64,000 nucleotides of DNA, from NCBI GenBank assembly GCA_944324225.1, contig CALUVL010000005.1:51036-115035 (forward strand), given 5' to 3'. Positions 17,537 through 25,948 of the stretch are shown piece by piece. The notes under the pieces are model-generated. The model made no database searches. It saw only the letters and a program-made list of their open reading frames with translations, and had not been told where the DNA came from. Origin of the DNA: Candidatus Gastranaerophilales bacterium (GTDB lineage: Bacteria; Cyanobacteriota; Vampirovibrionia; Gastranaerophilales; Gastranaerophilaceae). Each line of letters starts with the position of its first letter. Position 1 is the first letter of the stretch. A program made the translations under genes and the position numbers.

Positions 17537-17701
17537 TTAAAAATCTTCCGGTACAAAAAATGCAGCTTTCGACAAAAGTTCTCTTGTATGTTCATAGCAG
17601 CAGGAATCTTTCGTTATCTGCTGGTATTCTCTTACAATATTCAAGACATCATCTACAGACATCTGTACAATTCGTCTTTTGCCTTCAATAATTCTTGCCA
17701 T
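17537..17701 (-). CDS. Small uncharacterised protein (54 aa)
   Basis: A short frame reads MARIIEGKRRIVQMSVDDVL followed by a charged helix, two adjacent Cys (residues 34-35) and ending AAFFVPEDF. A plausible ribosome site (GGTGA) lies upstream of the ATG. The N-terminus is basic and amphipathic. I do not recognise the family. It lies between the two-helix membrane protein and the DUF3137 pair in the same direction, and would otherwise leave a 330-bp empty gap. Coding potential is inferred from the ribosome site and sensible composition. Confidence 0.55.
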   Translation of the reverse strand: MARIIEGKRRIVQMSVDDVLNIVREYQQITKDSCCYEHTRELLSKAAFFVPEDF

Positions 17702-17793
17702 ACTTCACCAAATCCTTTCTACATTTTTTATCGGCAGTAAAGAAAGAAAACTTTTGCAAAATCGTATTTCAGGTTTAGAAATCTTGTTTATGA

Positions 17794-18915
17794 TTACAAT
17801 CCAATTCTTTCAGCGAGTTTGAAGTAATCCACAAGTGCAAAAATTGAAATTAATTCGTTTGTGAATTTTTGAAGCTGTTTTGGATTATTCAAAGGTGTGA
17901 AAAGACTTCCGAGTTCAAAAATATTTTTGTTTGTGGAAATCGCAAACATCAAATTCGTTCCGTAGAATGAACACTTCGCCCCTCTTGCACCAAATGCTGT
18001 CTGAAGATTCTTAAATCTGTCCATAAATGCCGTTGTTATTAAGTATCTTCCTTCAACTTCGTTTGAAGAATATGCTCTGTAGCGTTTGTTGAATTCCGGA
18101 TCTTCAAGTTTTATTTCTCTTAAAATTGTTTTATCTTTGCTTGTTTTCTCCCAGATTAAAGAACCTACCATTGCAGCAAGTGAAATTCCGCCGCATACAA
18201 GAATTTCATAATCCTGAACATACCATCCTAATCCTAAAAGCACTACTGTTAATAAAAGTGACCCCAGTGAAAACCATCTGTTCTTTATATTCATGTCCCA
18301 TTTGGTCGCGATTATTGTGTTATTTTTTATGGGCTTATTAGAGTCAAATTTTATAACGACACCTTTAAATACATTTCTGTAAGTGCGATTTTTCCCTGAA
18401 GTTTCATACCAGAGATGAGTTTCTATGATAGAAAATCTGACTCCTTTATAAGAACCGTAAAATGTATCGTCGCTTGATTCTCTGTTATAACTTGAAAACA
18501 AGGAGCTTGCTGAATAATCGTAATCAGTATCCGCCATATATGAATTTACTTTACTTTTTGCATTATACCATTGAATATCGCCGAATGACTGCAAAATTTC
18601 GTCCATACATTCATTTTTTAATTTTTTGGAAAAATTACTGCTGAACGGCAGCGGAATCAATATAGCCAAAACCACAAGCAAAACTTCAACTATAATTAAA
18701 AACCTATTAACTGCTGCGGCTTGAATACTCATAATTAAAAAATGCAGAACAAAACAAAATCCTGTGATAACTAAAATTTCTATCAACAAAATCTTAAAGA
18801 GAATGAATTGCCTTTCCTTTTCATATTTTTCCATTTTTGGTGCAATTTCATTGTAGTAAATCTTGTGAAATTCCCGACGCATATCTGATGTATCAAGTGT
18901 CTTGTTGTTTGTCAT
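17794..18915 (-). CDS. DUF3137 membrane protein (second of a tandem pair)
   Basis: 373 residues. The N-terminus RREFHKIYYNEIAPKMEKYE followed by two membrane helices (about residues 43-66 and 72-92) and the C-terminal block EVEGRYLITTAFMDRFKNLQ fit the DUF3137 family of unknown function. A second pair of hydrophobic segments lies at about 215-250. It is a clear paralogue of the gene immediately upstream (18936-20051): both share the N-terminal helix, the SSLFSSYNRE/SELFSNYNRR segment and the last 90 residues. The gap between them is 20 bp, so they are one unit made by tandem duplication. Confidence 0.8.
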   Translation of the reverse strand: MTNNKTLDTSDMRREFHKIYYNEIAPKMEKYEKERQFILFKILLIEILVITGFCFVLHFLIMSIQAAAVNRFLIIVEVLLVVLAILIPLPFSSNFSKKLKNECMDEILQSFGDIQWYNAKSKVNSYMADTDYDYSASSLFSSYNRESSDDTFYGSYKGVRFSIIETHLWYETSGKNRTYRNVFKGVVIKFDSNKPIKNNTIIATKWDMNIKNRWFSLGSLLLTVVLLGLGWYVQDYEILVCGGISLAAMVGSLIWEKTSKDKTILREIKLEDPEFNKRYRAYSSNEVEGRYLITTAFMDRFKNLQTAFGARGAKCSFYGTNLMFAISTNKNIFELGSLFTPLNNPKQLQKFTNELISIFALVDYFKLAERIGL

Positions 18916-18935
18916 TTATATTCTCCTCGTTCGTT

Positions 18936-20051
18936 TTACAATCCTGTTCTTTCATTTAGTTTAAAATAATCTATCATATCAAGAATTGATATTACTTCGT
19001 CTAAAAATCGCTCCAATAGTTTCGGGCTGTCAAGCGGTGTAAACAAATTGCCGATTTCAAATAAATTCTTTTTAATTGGTATTGCAAACATCAAACTATC
19101 CCCATAGAATGAGCATTTCGCTTTTTTGGCACCGAATGCCGTCTGAAGATTTTTAAACCTTTCCATAAATGCTGTTGTTATTAAATATCTCCCCTCAACT
19201 TCGTCTGAAGAATAGGCTTTATACTTCTTGTTGAATTCCGTATCTTCCAGTTTAATTTCCTGCAGAGTTTCCTTCGTTTTGTTCTCTTGATAATACAGAA
19301 ATAAAATATTGAATATTGCAAGCAAACCTGCAATTCCAAACAGACAAAATAATAAATTTTTCAAAAATATTCCTGCAAATATAATATAAAGCGCAATAAC
19401 TATTGTAAATCCGAAAAAAGATTTATTCCTGATATTTTTATCATTTTTTGTTGCTACTATAGTTTTGTTCTTGATTGTTTTATTAGCATCGAAATTTATT
19501 ATTACACCTTCAAATACAGTCGAATTGTTTTTGGTTTTGCCCGAACCTGATGTATATATTAAACGGGTTTCGGAAATTGTATATTTGACATCCTTATATT
19601 TCCCATCAAACATATCGTCATCATAACGCCGATTATAATTTGAAAACAATTCACTTTCCCTGAGATTTGTATCCGGATTAATTTTTTCCTTGTTATTTGT
19701 AACAGGTTTTATTTTACCGATTGATTTTAGGATCGGTTTCAGACATTCCTGTTTCAACTTTTTCGCAAAATTGTCACTTTTTATGGTTGGTATTCCAAAC
19801 ATACATCCAAATAAAACTAAAACAATAAATATTAAAAGAACACCAAGTTCTCCATTACCATTCAATATAGCTTTACAAAATAAATACATAAATAAAATTG
19901 CAACAGGTATTAAACCGGCTTCCTGAAGATAAATCTTTTTCCACTCAGATTTCCGTTCTTCTTCATATTTCACCATCATTGGTGCGATTTTATCATAATA
20001 AATCTTATGGAAATTATTTCTTATTTCTGCCACAACAGTAGCATTAGCCAT
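18936..20051 (-). CDS. DUF3137 membrane protein (first of a tandem pair)
   Basis: 371 residues, paralogue of the following gene. It has the same layout: cytoplasmic N-terminal helix with NNFHKIYYDKIAPMMVKYEE, two membrane helices (about 43-65 and 70-90), a central soluble domain with NRRYDDDMFDGKYKDVKYTI, a second membrane pair at about 215-250 and the soluble C-terminal block EVEGRYLITTAFMERFKNLQ. The membrane segments are the most diverged parts between the two copies, while the C-terminal block is nearly identical. The function of DUF3137 is not established. A GGGAGAAAG ribosome site precedes the ATG. Confidence 0.8.
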   Translation of the reverse strand: MANATVVAEIRNNFHKIYYDKIAPMMVKYEEERKSEWKKIYLQEAGLIPVAILFMYLFCKAILNGNGELGVLLIFIVLVLFGCMFGIPTIKSDNFAKKLKQECLKPILKSIGKIKPVTNNKEKINPDTNLRESELFSNYNRRYDDDMFDGKYKDVKYTISETRLIYTSGSGKTKNNSTVFEGVIINFDANKTIKNKTIVATKNDKNIRNKSFFGFTIVIALYIIFAGIFLKNLLFCLFGIAGLLAIFNILFLYYQENKTKETLQEIKLEDTEFNKKYKAYSSDEVEGRYLITTAFMERFKNLQTAFGAKKAKCSFYGDSLMFAIPIKKNLFEIGNLFTPLDSPKLLERFLDEVISILDMIDYFKLNERTGL

Positions 20052-20088
20052 TTCTTTCTCCCGAATTCAAAACAATAATTAAATATAT

Positions 20089-20097
20089 AGTATAGCA
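20089..20097 (-). promoter_or_regulatory. Extended -10 promoter of the DUF3137 pair
   Basis: On the minus strand the sequence is TGCTATACT, an extended -10, 38 bp before the first DUF3137 ATG. The -35 region is weak, as is common with extended -10 promoters. Confidence 0.45.
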
Positions 20098-20161
20098 GAT
20101 TAAAAAATATAGACATACCCCAAAATATGGATAAACTACAGTTTTATATTTTACAAATTCA

Positions 20162-20193
20162 AAAAGAGGAAACCGTTATTGGTTTCCTCTTTT
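20162..20193 (-). terminator. Terminator of the rpoB-rpoC1-rpoC2 operon
   Basis: A perfect 13-bp stem (AAAAGAGGAAACC with GGTTTCCTCTTTT) and a 6-nt loop lie 23 bp after the rpoC2 stop. The stem ends in a U-rich run in either direction. Confidence 0.85.
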
Positions 20194-20215
20194 AATTTAA
20201 TTGTGAATGAAGTAT

Positions 20216-23200
20216 TTATTGTTCTTCATCTTCATGAGTTGTATCGTCGATTTGGAAATCAGGAGCTCCGAACATACCTTCAATTTCTTCCAAAATTGCG
20301 GATGGTTTTCTTGCCTGATTTCTCTGAGCGACTGCTCGTTTTCTTGCTTCACGTTCTTTTTCTTCGTTAGCGTTTGTAAGGTGATGGAAGCCTGTACCTG
20401 CAGGAATTAAACGTCCGATAATGACGTTTTCTTTCAAGCCTCTGAGCATATCCTTCTTACCTTCAACCGCTGCTTCTGTCAGAATTCTTGTAGTTTCCTG
20501 GAATGAAGCTGCTGAAATGAAGCTTTCTGTGTTCAATGATGCTTTTGTGATACCTAAAAGCATATATTCACAAGTTGCAGGAGTTTTGCCTTCTTCTTCA
20601 GCCTGCTTGTTAATATTTTCAAAATGCTGAATTTCTACAAGCTCACCTGGAAGTAGAGTTGTTTCGCCTGCATCTACAACCTTAACTTTCTTGGTCATCT
20701 GACGAACGATAATTTCAACGTGCTTATCAGCAATTTCAACACCTTGAGAACGATATACACGTTGAACTTCATCTACCAGATACTGCTGAGCAGCCTCAGG
20801 TCCGCAGAGTCTGATAACGTCATGCGGGTTCAAAGGACCGCTAGTTAAAGGCTGACCTTTAGTGATTTTCTGTTTGTCCTGAACAATGATATTTGCATCA
20901 ATTGCGTATTTGATTTCTGTTCTGCCGTTATCTGTAACAAGATAGAGTCTTGGCAAATCATCATCAGTTTCAATTTCTGCAACACCGTCGACTTCTGCAA
21001 GGATTGCACAGTCTTTCGGTTTACGACCTTCGAGAAGTTCTTCAACTCTCGGAAGACCCTGAACGATATCACCCGTTTTTTGTCTTTCAAATACAAGTGT
21101 TGCAATGATATCACCTCTCTGTACAAGCGCTCCGGATTCAACCTGAAGCATTGTACCTGGGCTGATCAAGTAAGGTCGTCCGTTTCTTATTTTAAGTTCA
21201 TCTTTGTTTACAGAAACAACCTGACCTGAAACTGGAGATCTGTCTCCATTGTCTGAAATTATTGCATCAAGCTTGATGAAATCGCCTTTTTTAACACTTG
21301 CTTTGCCGTTAATTTTAACATCAGTTTCATAGCTGTCGCATACAATCAACAATCTTCTTGCTTCTTCGTTGTCATGTTTAATTGATGCCGTACCATCATT
21401 GATTGCAAGAACCTGTGTTTTTGCAACAGGAGTTTTCGGCTCAATAATCTGACCGTCTTTTACAAGAAGTTCTGTTTGCAGTGAAGACATAAGTTTTGAA
21501 TTACCTTCAAATTCACGACGAACAATAAGGTTTTCAAGAACAACAATTCTCAAGTTACCTTTTTCATCAAGCTCAACCATACCTTTTAAATGTGAAAGAT
21601 ATCCCTGCATTTGAAGAACAAGACTTGTTCTTGTAATTGTTGAACCGTCGAGATTTCTTACTCTTGCGCCGTCTTTGTATTGAAGCTGGGTTACAGGAAC
21701 GATATCAATCAAATTGTCTGTTGTATTGAATTTGATTGAAACATCTTTCTGCTGAACTTCAAGAACCTGAACAGGTCTGATCAAAATTTGAACAGGCTGA
21801 TTTGCAATGTTGTCTTCATCAAGTGAAAGACTTGCATCAAGTTCTTCGTCCAAATCATCAATATCAATATCATCAGTTGCTGAATCCATAATGGTGATGA
21901 TTGAAGTTTCCTTTGCTTTGATACCGTCTGCAATTACTGTACCTTTCTTAACGACTTCGCCTTCATCAACTTTTAATTCGGAAATACTTGAAAGCTGATG
22001 CACTTCACCAGGACGTACTGTAATTTCATGAATAATATCATTGAATTCTTTGAACTCAACAATACCGTCAATGTGGCAGTAAACGTCTTTTACAACTTCG
22101 GTGCCTGCTGTTACGTAAGTTCCGTTTTCAACCATCTTCAAAGAACTGTCTTTTGAAATCTGGTGAATTTCTTCCGGAATAAATACTACAGAACCCGGTT
22201 TTGTAATGATTTGGTTTTCATCAACTTCAACATCAACATATCTGATTTCGCCGGATGAAGTTACTGCACAATCGTCATCAAGAAGTTCGGCAATAATCAT
22301 TCCGTTTTCAACCGGAGTGTCAACCGGAGCTTTTACGATATATTTTTCACCTGTCTTGTCTACTGTCCAGAGCTGTTCTTTCTTTGTTTGTTCAAATGTT
22401 GCATTTTCAGGCTGTAAAGATGCGATTACGATTGTCAATTCTTTACCTTGAACAATCTTTCTGATATTTTTGCCTTCAAATTTAACATCTTCGATAACAA
22501 GATCTTCACCGAAACGAACTTCACCGCCGTGTTCAGAAATCATCAAAGTTTCAGCAAGTTTTTCGCCTTCTTCAACTTTTTGTTCATCCTTAACAAGCAG
22601 CTTTGAACCGCCAGGAAGGTTATAAACATCACCGCCGAGAACCCAGATAATACCTTGTTTGTTTGTAGTTCTTGAAATGTTACCCTGACGGTCTTTCTTT
22701 TCGTCAGCAATAAAGTCTTCGTATATAACTTCACCGGACAAGTCTGAGGTAATATCTTTTGTTGCTTTTTCTGTCAAACGAGACCCGTCACCTGATGAAA
22801 CAGGCTCATAAGTTGCAAGTTTAAAGCCTTTTTCAACCTGCATACCATTTTCAAAATAAACAGTTGACCCTGCAGGAATATGATATTTATCAGTACGTTT
22901 TGCGCCTTTTACTTCAATATCAGCTTCGTAATTTGCAACTTTTACGACATCCCCGTGACGTGTTCTGACTTCACGTGTCCTGACGTTAGAAATAACTTCA
23001 CCTGCAGATTTGGCTTCAATAGATTTCATAGCACCGGCACCTTTGAATACACCGCCGGTGTGGAAAGTTCTCATTGTAAGCTGTGTACCGGGTTCACCGA
23101 TTGATTGTGCCGCAATAATCCCGATTGCCTCACCTATATCAACAAGTTTCTGAGTTGTCATTGCCCAGCCGTAACATTTCTGGCAGATGCCATATTCCAA

Positions 23201-24085
23201 CCCGCAGGTCAAACCTGAACGAACTTTTAAATGCTGAAGATTTAAGTGAGCAACCTTTTTGATATCATCTCGGTTCATTGTTGTTCCTGATTTAACAAGA
23301 ACTGTACCGTCTGTATCAACAATGTCTTCAGCAATTGTACGTCCCAAAAGTCTGTCAATCAACGGAACAATTACTGCGTCCCCGTTTGTAATCGGTTTCA
23401 TATTAATTGATTTTGTTGTATGACAGTCATCTGCACGGATAATTACATCCTGCGCAACGTCAACAAGACGTCTTGTCAAATATCCTGAGTCCGCTGTTTT
23501 TAATGCGGTATCTACAAGACCTTTACGTGCACCGTATGAGGAGATGATGTATTCCGTAACTGACAAACCTTCTTTAAAGTTTGATTTAATCGGCAAGTCG
23601 ATAATCTGTCCCTGTGCGTCTGCCATCAAGCCGCGCATACCGACAAGCTGTGATACCTGTGACAGGTTACCTCTCGCTCCGGAGAATGCCATCATATATA
23701 CAGGGTTTAATCTGTCGAAATTTTCAACTACCTGTGCTGTAAGTTTTTCAGTTGTTTCAGACCAGGTGTCGATAACTTTTGTATATCTTTCAACCTCTGT
23801 AATTTCACCTTTTAAATATCTGTTGGTTGATTTTTCAATTTCTTTTTCTGCTTCCTGAAGCAGTTCTTTCTTTACTGACGGAACCTGCAAATCAGCAATT
23901 GAAATCGTTGTGCCGGATTTTGTTGCATACTTATAGCCAAGGTTTTTCAGGCTGTTTGCAAGTTCTGCGGTTTTTGCACCGCCAAACTCAAGATAAATCT
24001 GAGACAGAAGGTTGTTCAAACCTTTTTTATCCATCTGCTTGTTAATATAATCAAGAGTTTTCTTTGAATTTGTATATGTTTCCAT
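20216..24085 (-). CDS. rpoC2: RNA polymerase beta-prime C-terminal subunit (RpoC2)
   Basis: 1289 residues, corresponding to the C-terminal part of the beta-prime subunit, encoded separately as in Cyanobacteria. The second zinc site is C221, C294, C301, C304 (CGLEYGICQKCYGW). The bridge helix and trigger-loop entrance read AAQSIGEPGTQLTMRTFHTGG (326-345 region), with FHTGG at 341-345. The conserved downstream block GLPRVEELLEGRKPK is at 1010-1024. The roughly 650 residues between them form a large beta-rich insertion (SI3-like) with repeated SBHM-type modules. The C-terminus ends acidic. A 67-bp gap and its own AAGGAAA ribosome site separate it from rpoC1, so the split is not a frameshift. Confidence 0.96.
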   Translation of the reverse strand: METYTNSKKTLDYINKQMDKKGLNNLLSQIYLEFGGAKTAELANSLKNLGYKYATKSGTTISIADLQVPSVKKELLQEAEKEIEKSTNRYLKGEITEVERYTKVIDTWSETTEKLTAQVVENFDRLNPVYMMAFSGARGNLSQVSQLVGMRGLMADAQGQIIDLPIKSNFKEGLSVTEYIISSYGARKGLVDTALKTADSGYLTRRLVDVAQDVIIRADDCHTTKSINMKPITNGDAVIVPLIDRLLGRTIAEDIVDTDGTVLVKSGTTMNRDDIKKVAHLNLQHLKVRSGLTCGLEYGICQKCYGWAMTTQKLVDIGEAIGIIAAQSIGEPGTQLTMRTFHTGGVFKGAGAMKSIEAKSAGEVISNVRTREVRTRHGDVVKVANYEADIEVKGAKRTDKYHIPAGSTVYFENGMQVEKGFKLATYEPVSSGDGSRLTEKATKDITSDLSGEVIYEDFIADEKKDRQGNISRTTNKQGIIWVLGGDVYNLPGGSKLLVKDEQKVEEGEKLAETLMISEHGGEVRFGEDLVIEDVKFEGKNIRKIVQGKELTIVIASLQPENATFEQTKKEQLWTVDKTGEKYIVKAPVDTPVENGMIIAELLDDDCAVTSSGEIRYVDVEVDENQIITKPGSVVFIPEEIHQISKDSSLKMVENGTYVTAGTEVVKDVYCHIDGIVEFKEFNDIIHEITVRPGEVHQLSSISELKVDEGEVVKKGTVIADGIKAKETSIITIMDSATDDIDIDDLDEELDASLSLDEDNIANQPVQILIRPVQVLEVQQKDVSIKFNTTDNLIDIVPVTQLQYKDGARVRNLDGSTITRTSLVLQMQGYLSHLKGMVELDEKGNLRIVVLENLIVRREFEGNSKLMSSLQTELLVKDGQIIEPKTPVAKTQVLAINDGTASIKHDNEEARRLLIVCDSYETDVKINGKASVKKGDFIKLDAIISDNGDRSPVSGQVVSVNKDELKIRNGRPYLISPGTMLQVESGALVQRGDIIATLVFERQKTGDIVQGLPRVEELLEGRKPKDCAILAEVDGVAEIETDDDLPRLYLVTDNGRTEIKYAIDANIIVQDKQKITKGQPLTSGPLNPHDVIRLCGPEAAQQYLVDEVQRVYRSQGVEIADKHVEIIVRQMTKKVKVVDAGETTLLPGELVEIQHFENINKQAEEEGKTPATCEYMLLGITKASLNTESFISAASFQETTRILTEAAVEGKKDMLRGLKENVIIGRLIPAGTGFHHLTNANEEKEREARKRAVAQRNQARKPSAILEEIEGMFGAPDFQIDDTTHEDEEQ

Positions 24086-24152
24086 TCTATATTTCCTTTT
24101 TCTTTTTAATATAGCTTACTTTTTTGGAATTGCCTTTAGCTATGAAAACTCA

Positions 24153-25862
24153 CTAAGCTAAAGCTTTTCTTACAGCTTCGTTAAAGATAATTCTTCCGGC
24201 TGTAGTTTCAATTCTTCCGCCGTGCTCGTCACGAACAACAATCTTGTCGTGAAGATCAATTACACCGACTTCCAATGCTGAAATTGCATCCTGGAAGTTG
24301 TAGAAATAACCTTTCGGATCTGATTCCGGATTTTTAAGGATAGTCAGGTAGTACATACCCAAAACCATGTCCTGAGTCGGTGTGATAATCGGCTTGCCCG
24401 TTGCAGGAGCGAGGATGTTGTTTGTCGCAAGCATCAACATTCTTGCTTCGGTTTGAGCTTCGATTGAAAGCGGAACGTGAACAGCCATTTGGTCACCGTC
24501 GAAGTCAGCGTTGAATGCTGTACATACAAGCGGGTGAAGCTGAATTGCACGGCCTTCTACCAATTTCGGTTCAAATGCCTGAATACCTAATCTGTGAAGG
24601 GTCGGGGCACGGTTCAATAATACCGGATGTCCGTCGATTACTTCTTCCAAGATATCCCAGACAATTGCTTCACTGCGTTCGATTTTCTTCTTGGCAGATT
24701 TAATATTTTGAACATATCCGCGTTCAATAAGTTTGTTTACAACAAACGGCTTGAACAATTCAATTGCCATTTCTTTCGGCAAACCGCACTGGTTAAGACT
24801 CAACTGCGGGCCTACAACAATTACTGAACGGCCTGAGTAGTCAACACGTTTACCGAGCAGGTTCTGACGGAAACGGCCCTGTTTACCTTCAATAATATTT
24901 GACAATGACTTCAATGCTCTGTTGTTAGGACCGACAACGGTTCTGCCTCTTCTGCCATTATCAATAAGAGCATCTACTGCTTCCTGAAGCATACGTTTTT
25001 CGTTACGAACGATAATTTCAGGTGCACCCATTTCCAAAAGCCTTTGTAAACGGTTGTTTCTATTGATGACACGTCTGTATAAATCATTTAAGTCAGACGT
25101 TGCAAAACGACCACCGTCCAATTGTACCATCGGTCTTAAATCCGGAGGAGTTACAGGAAGAACATCCATTATCATCCAGGTCGGATCAGTTTCTGATGAT
25201 ATCAAGCTGTCCAGAAGTCTTAAACGTTTAATAAGCTTACTTTTCTTTTGAACTGAATTTACGGAACCCGCAAGCTCTGTTCTGATTTCTTCAGCAAGTT
25301 CTTTTGTGTTAATTTCAGATAAAAGTTCTTTAATGGCTTCTGCACCGATACCTACTTTTAAGGTAGAATCTTCGTTTTCTGCCATATAATCTTCATATTC
25401 TTCTTCACCTAAAAGTTGAAGTTTTTTGAATTGGCTTTCACCCGGATCAAGAACTACATAATTGTTGAAATAGATAACCTGTTCAAGATCTTTCAAAGTC
25501 ATATCAAGAAGTAAACCCAAATAAGAAGGAATTCCCTTTAAAAACCAGATGTGAGAAACAGGAGCCGCTAATTTGATGTGCCCCATTCTCTGACGTCTAA
25601 CCTTGGAATCTGTAACTTCAACACCACATCTTTCACAGATAATACCTTTGTGGCGGACTCTTTTATATTTACCGCAATAACATTCCCAGTCTTTTGATGG
25701 TCCAAAAATTCTTTCGCAGAAAAGACCGTCACGTTCGGGCTTCAAGGTACGGTAGTTTATCGTTTCAGGTTTTGTAACCTCACCGTAGGACCATTTTAAA
25801 ATCCTTTCCGGTGACGCTATACTGATTCGTATATAGTCAAAATAATCAATACTTGTTGACAT
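24153..25862 (-). CDS. rpoC1: RNA polymerase beta-prime N-terminal subunit (RpoC1, gamma)
   Basis: 569 residues, the N-terminal part of beta-prime. The zinc ribbon is C61, C63, C76, C79 ([19 protein letters not shown]). The catalytic Mg-binding loop [12 protein letters not shown] is at 451-462. The ending [10 protein letters not shown] matches a free C-terminus and not an interrupted gene. The clamp and rudder segment [20 protein letters not shown] is intact. The split rpoC1/rpoC2 organisation is the strongest phylogenetic marker in the window. It follows rpoB after an 86-bp gap that contains a perfect hairpin (25910-25937). Confidence 0.97.
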   Translation of the reverse strand: MSTSIDYFDYIRISIASPERILKWSYGEVTKPETINYRTLKPERDGLFCERIFGPSKDWECYCGKYKRVRHKGIICERCGVEVTDSKVRRQRMGHIKLAAPVSHIWFLKGIPSYLGLLLDMTLKDLEQVIYFNNYVVLDPGESQFKKLQLLGEEEYEDYMAENEDSTLKVGIGAEAIKELLSEINTKELAEEIRTELAGSVNSVQKKSKLIKRLRLLDSLISSETDPTWMIMDVLPVTPPDLRPMVQLDGGRFATSDLNDLYRRVINRNNRLQRLLEMGAPEIIVRNEKRMLQEAVDALIDNGRRGRTVVGPNNRALKSLSNIIEGKQGRFRQNLLGKRVDYSGRSVIVVGPQLSLNQCGLPKEMAIELFKPFVVNKLIERGYVQNIKSAKKKIERSEAIVWDILEEVIDGHPVLLNRAPTLHRLGIQAFEPKLVEGRAIQLHPLVCTAFNADFDGDQMAVHVPLSIEAQTEARMLMLATNNILAPATGKPIITPTQDMVLGMYYLTILKNPESDPKGYFYNFQDAISALEVGVIDLHDKIVVRDEHGGRIETTAGRIIFNEAVRKALA

Positions 25863-25909
25863 TTTTTATTATTCTCCTTTTTTGTTGAGTGAAGGGTGAT
25901 TAGTGATGT

Positions 25910-25937
25910 GTGAAGGGGACTAAATTTACCCCTTCAC
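25910..25937 (-). repeat. Perfect hairpin inside the rpoB-rpoC1 gap
   Basis: GTGAAGGGG at 25910-25918 pairs perfectly with CCCCTTCAC at 25929-25937 across a 10-nt loop, within the 86-bp gap and 11 bp after the rpoB stop codon. No T run follows, so it is not a standard terminator. The flanking GAGTGAAGGGTGATTAG resembles the TTCACCCTTCAC stretch at about 32012-32024, suggesting a dispersed repeat. Confidence 0.6.
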
Positions 25938-25948
25938 TGTTCACTTTA

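Noticed and set aside
24086..24152. Possible frameshift or sequencing error splitting rpoC
   Set aside because: Both halves have natural ends and a separate ribosome site, and the split position matches the cyanobacterial rpoC1/rpoC2 boundary.
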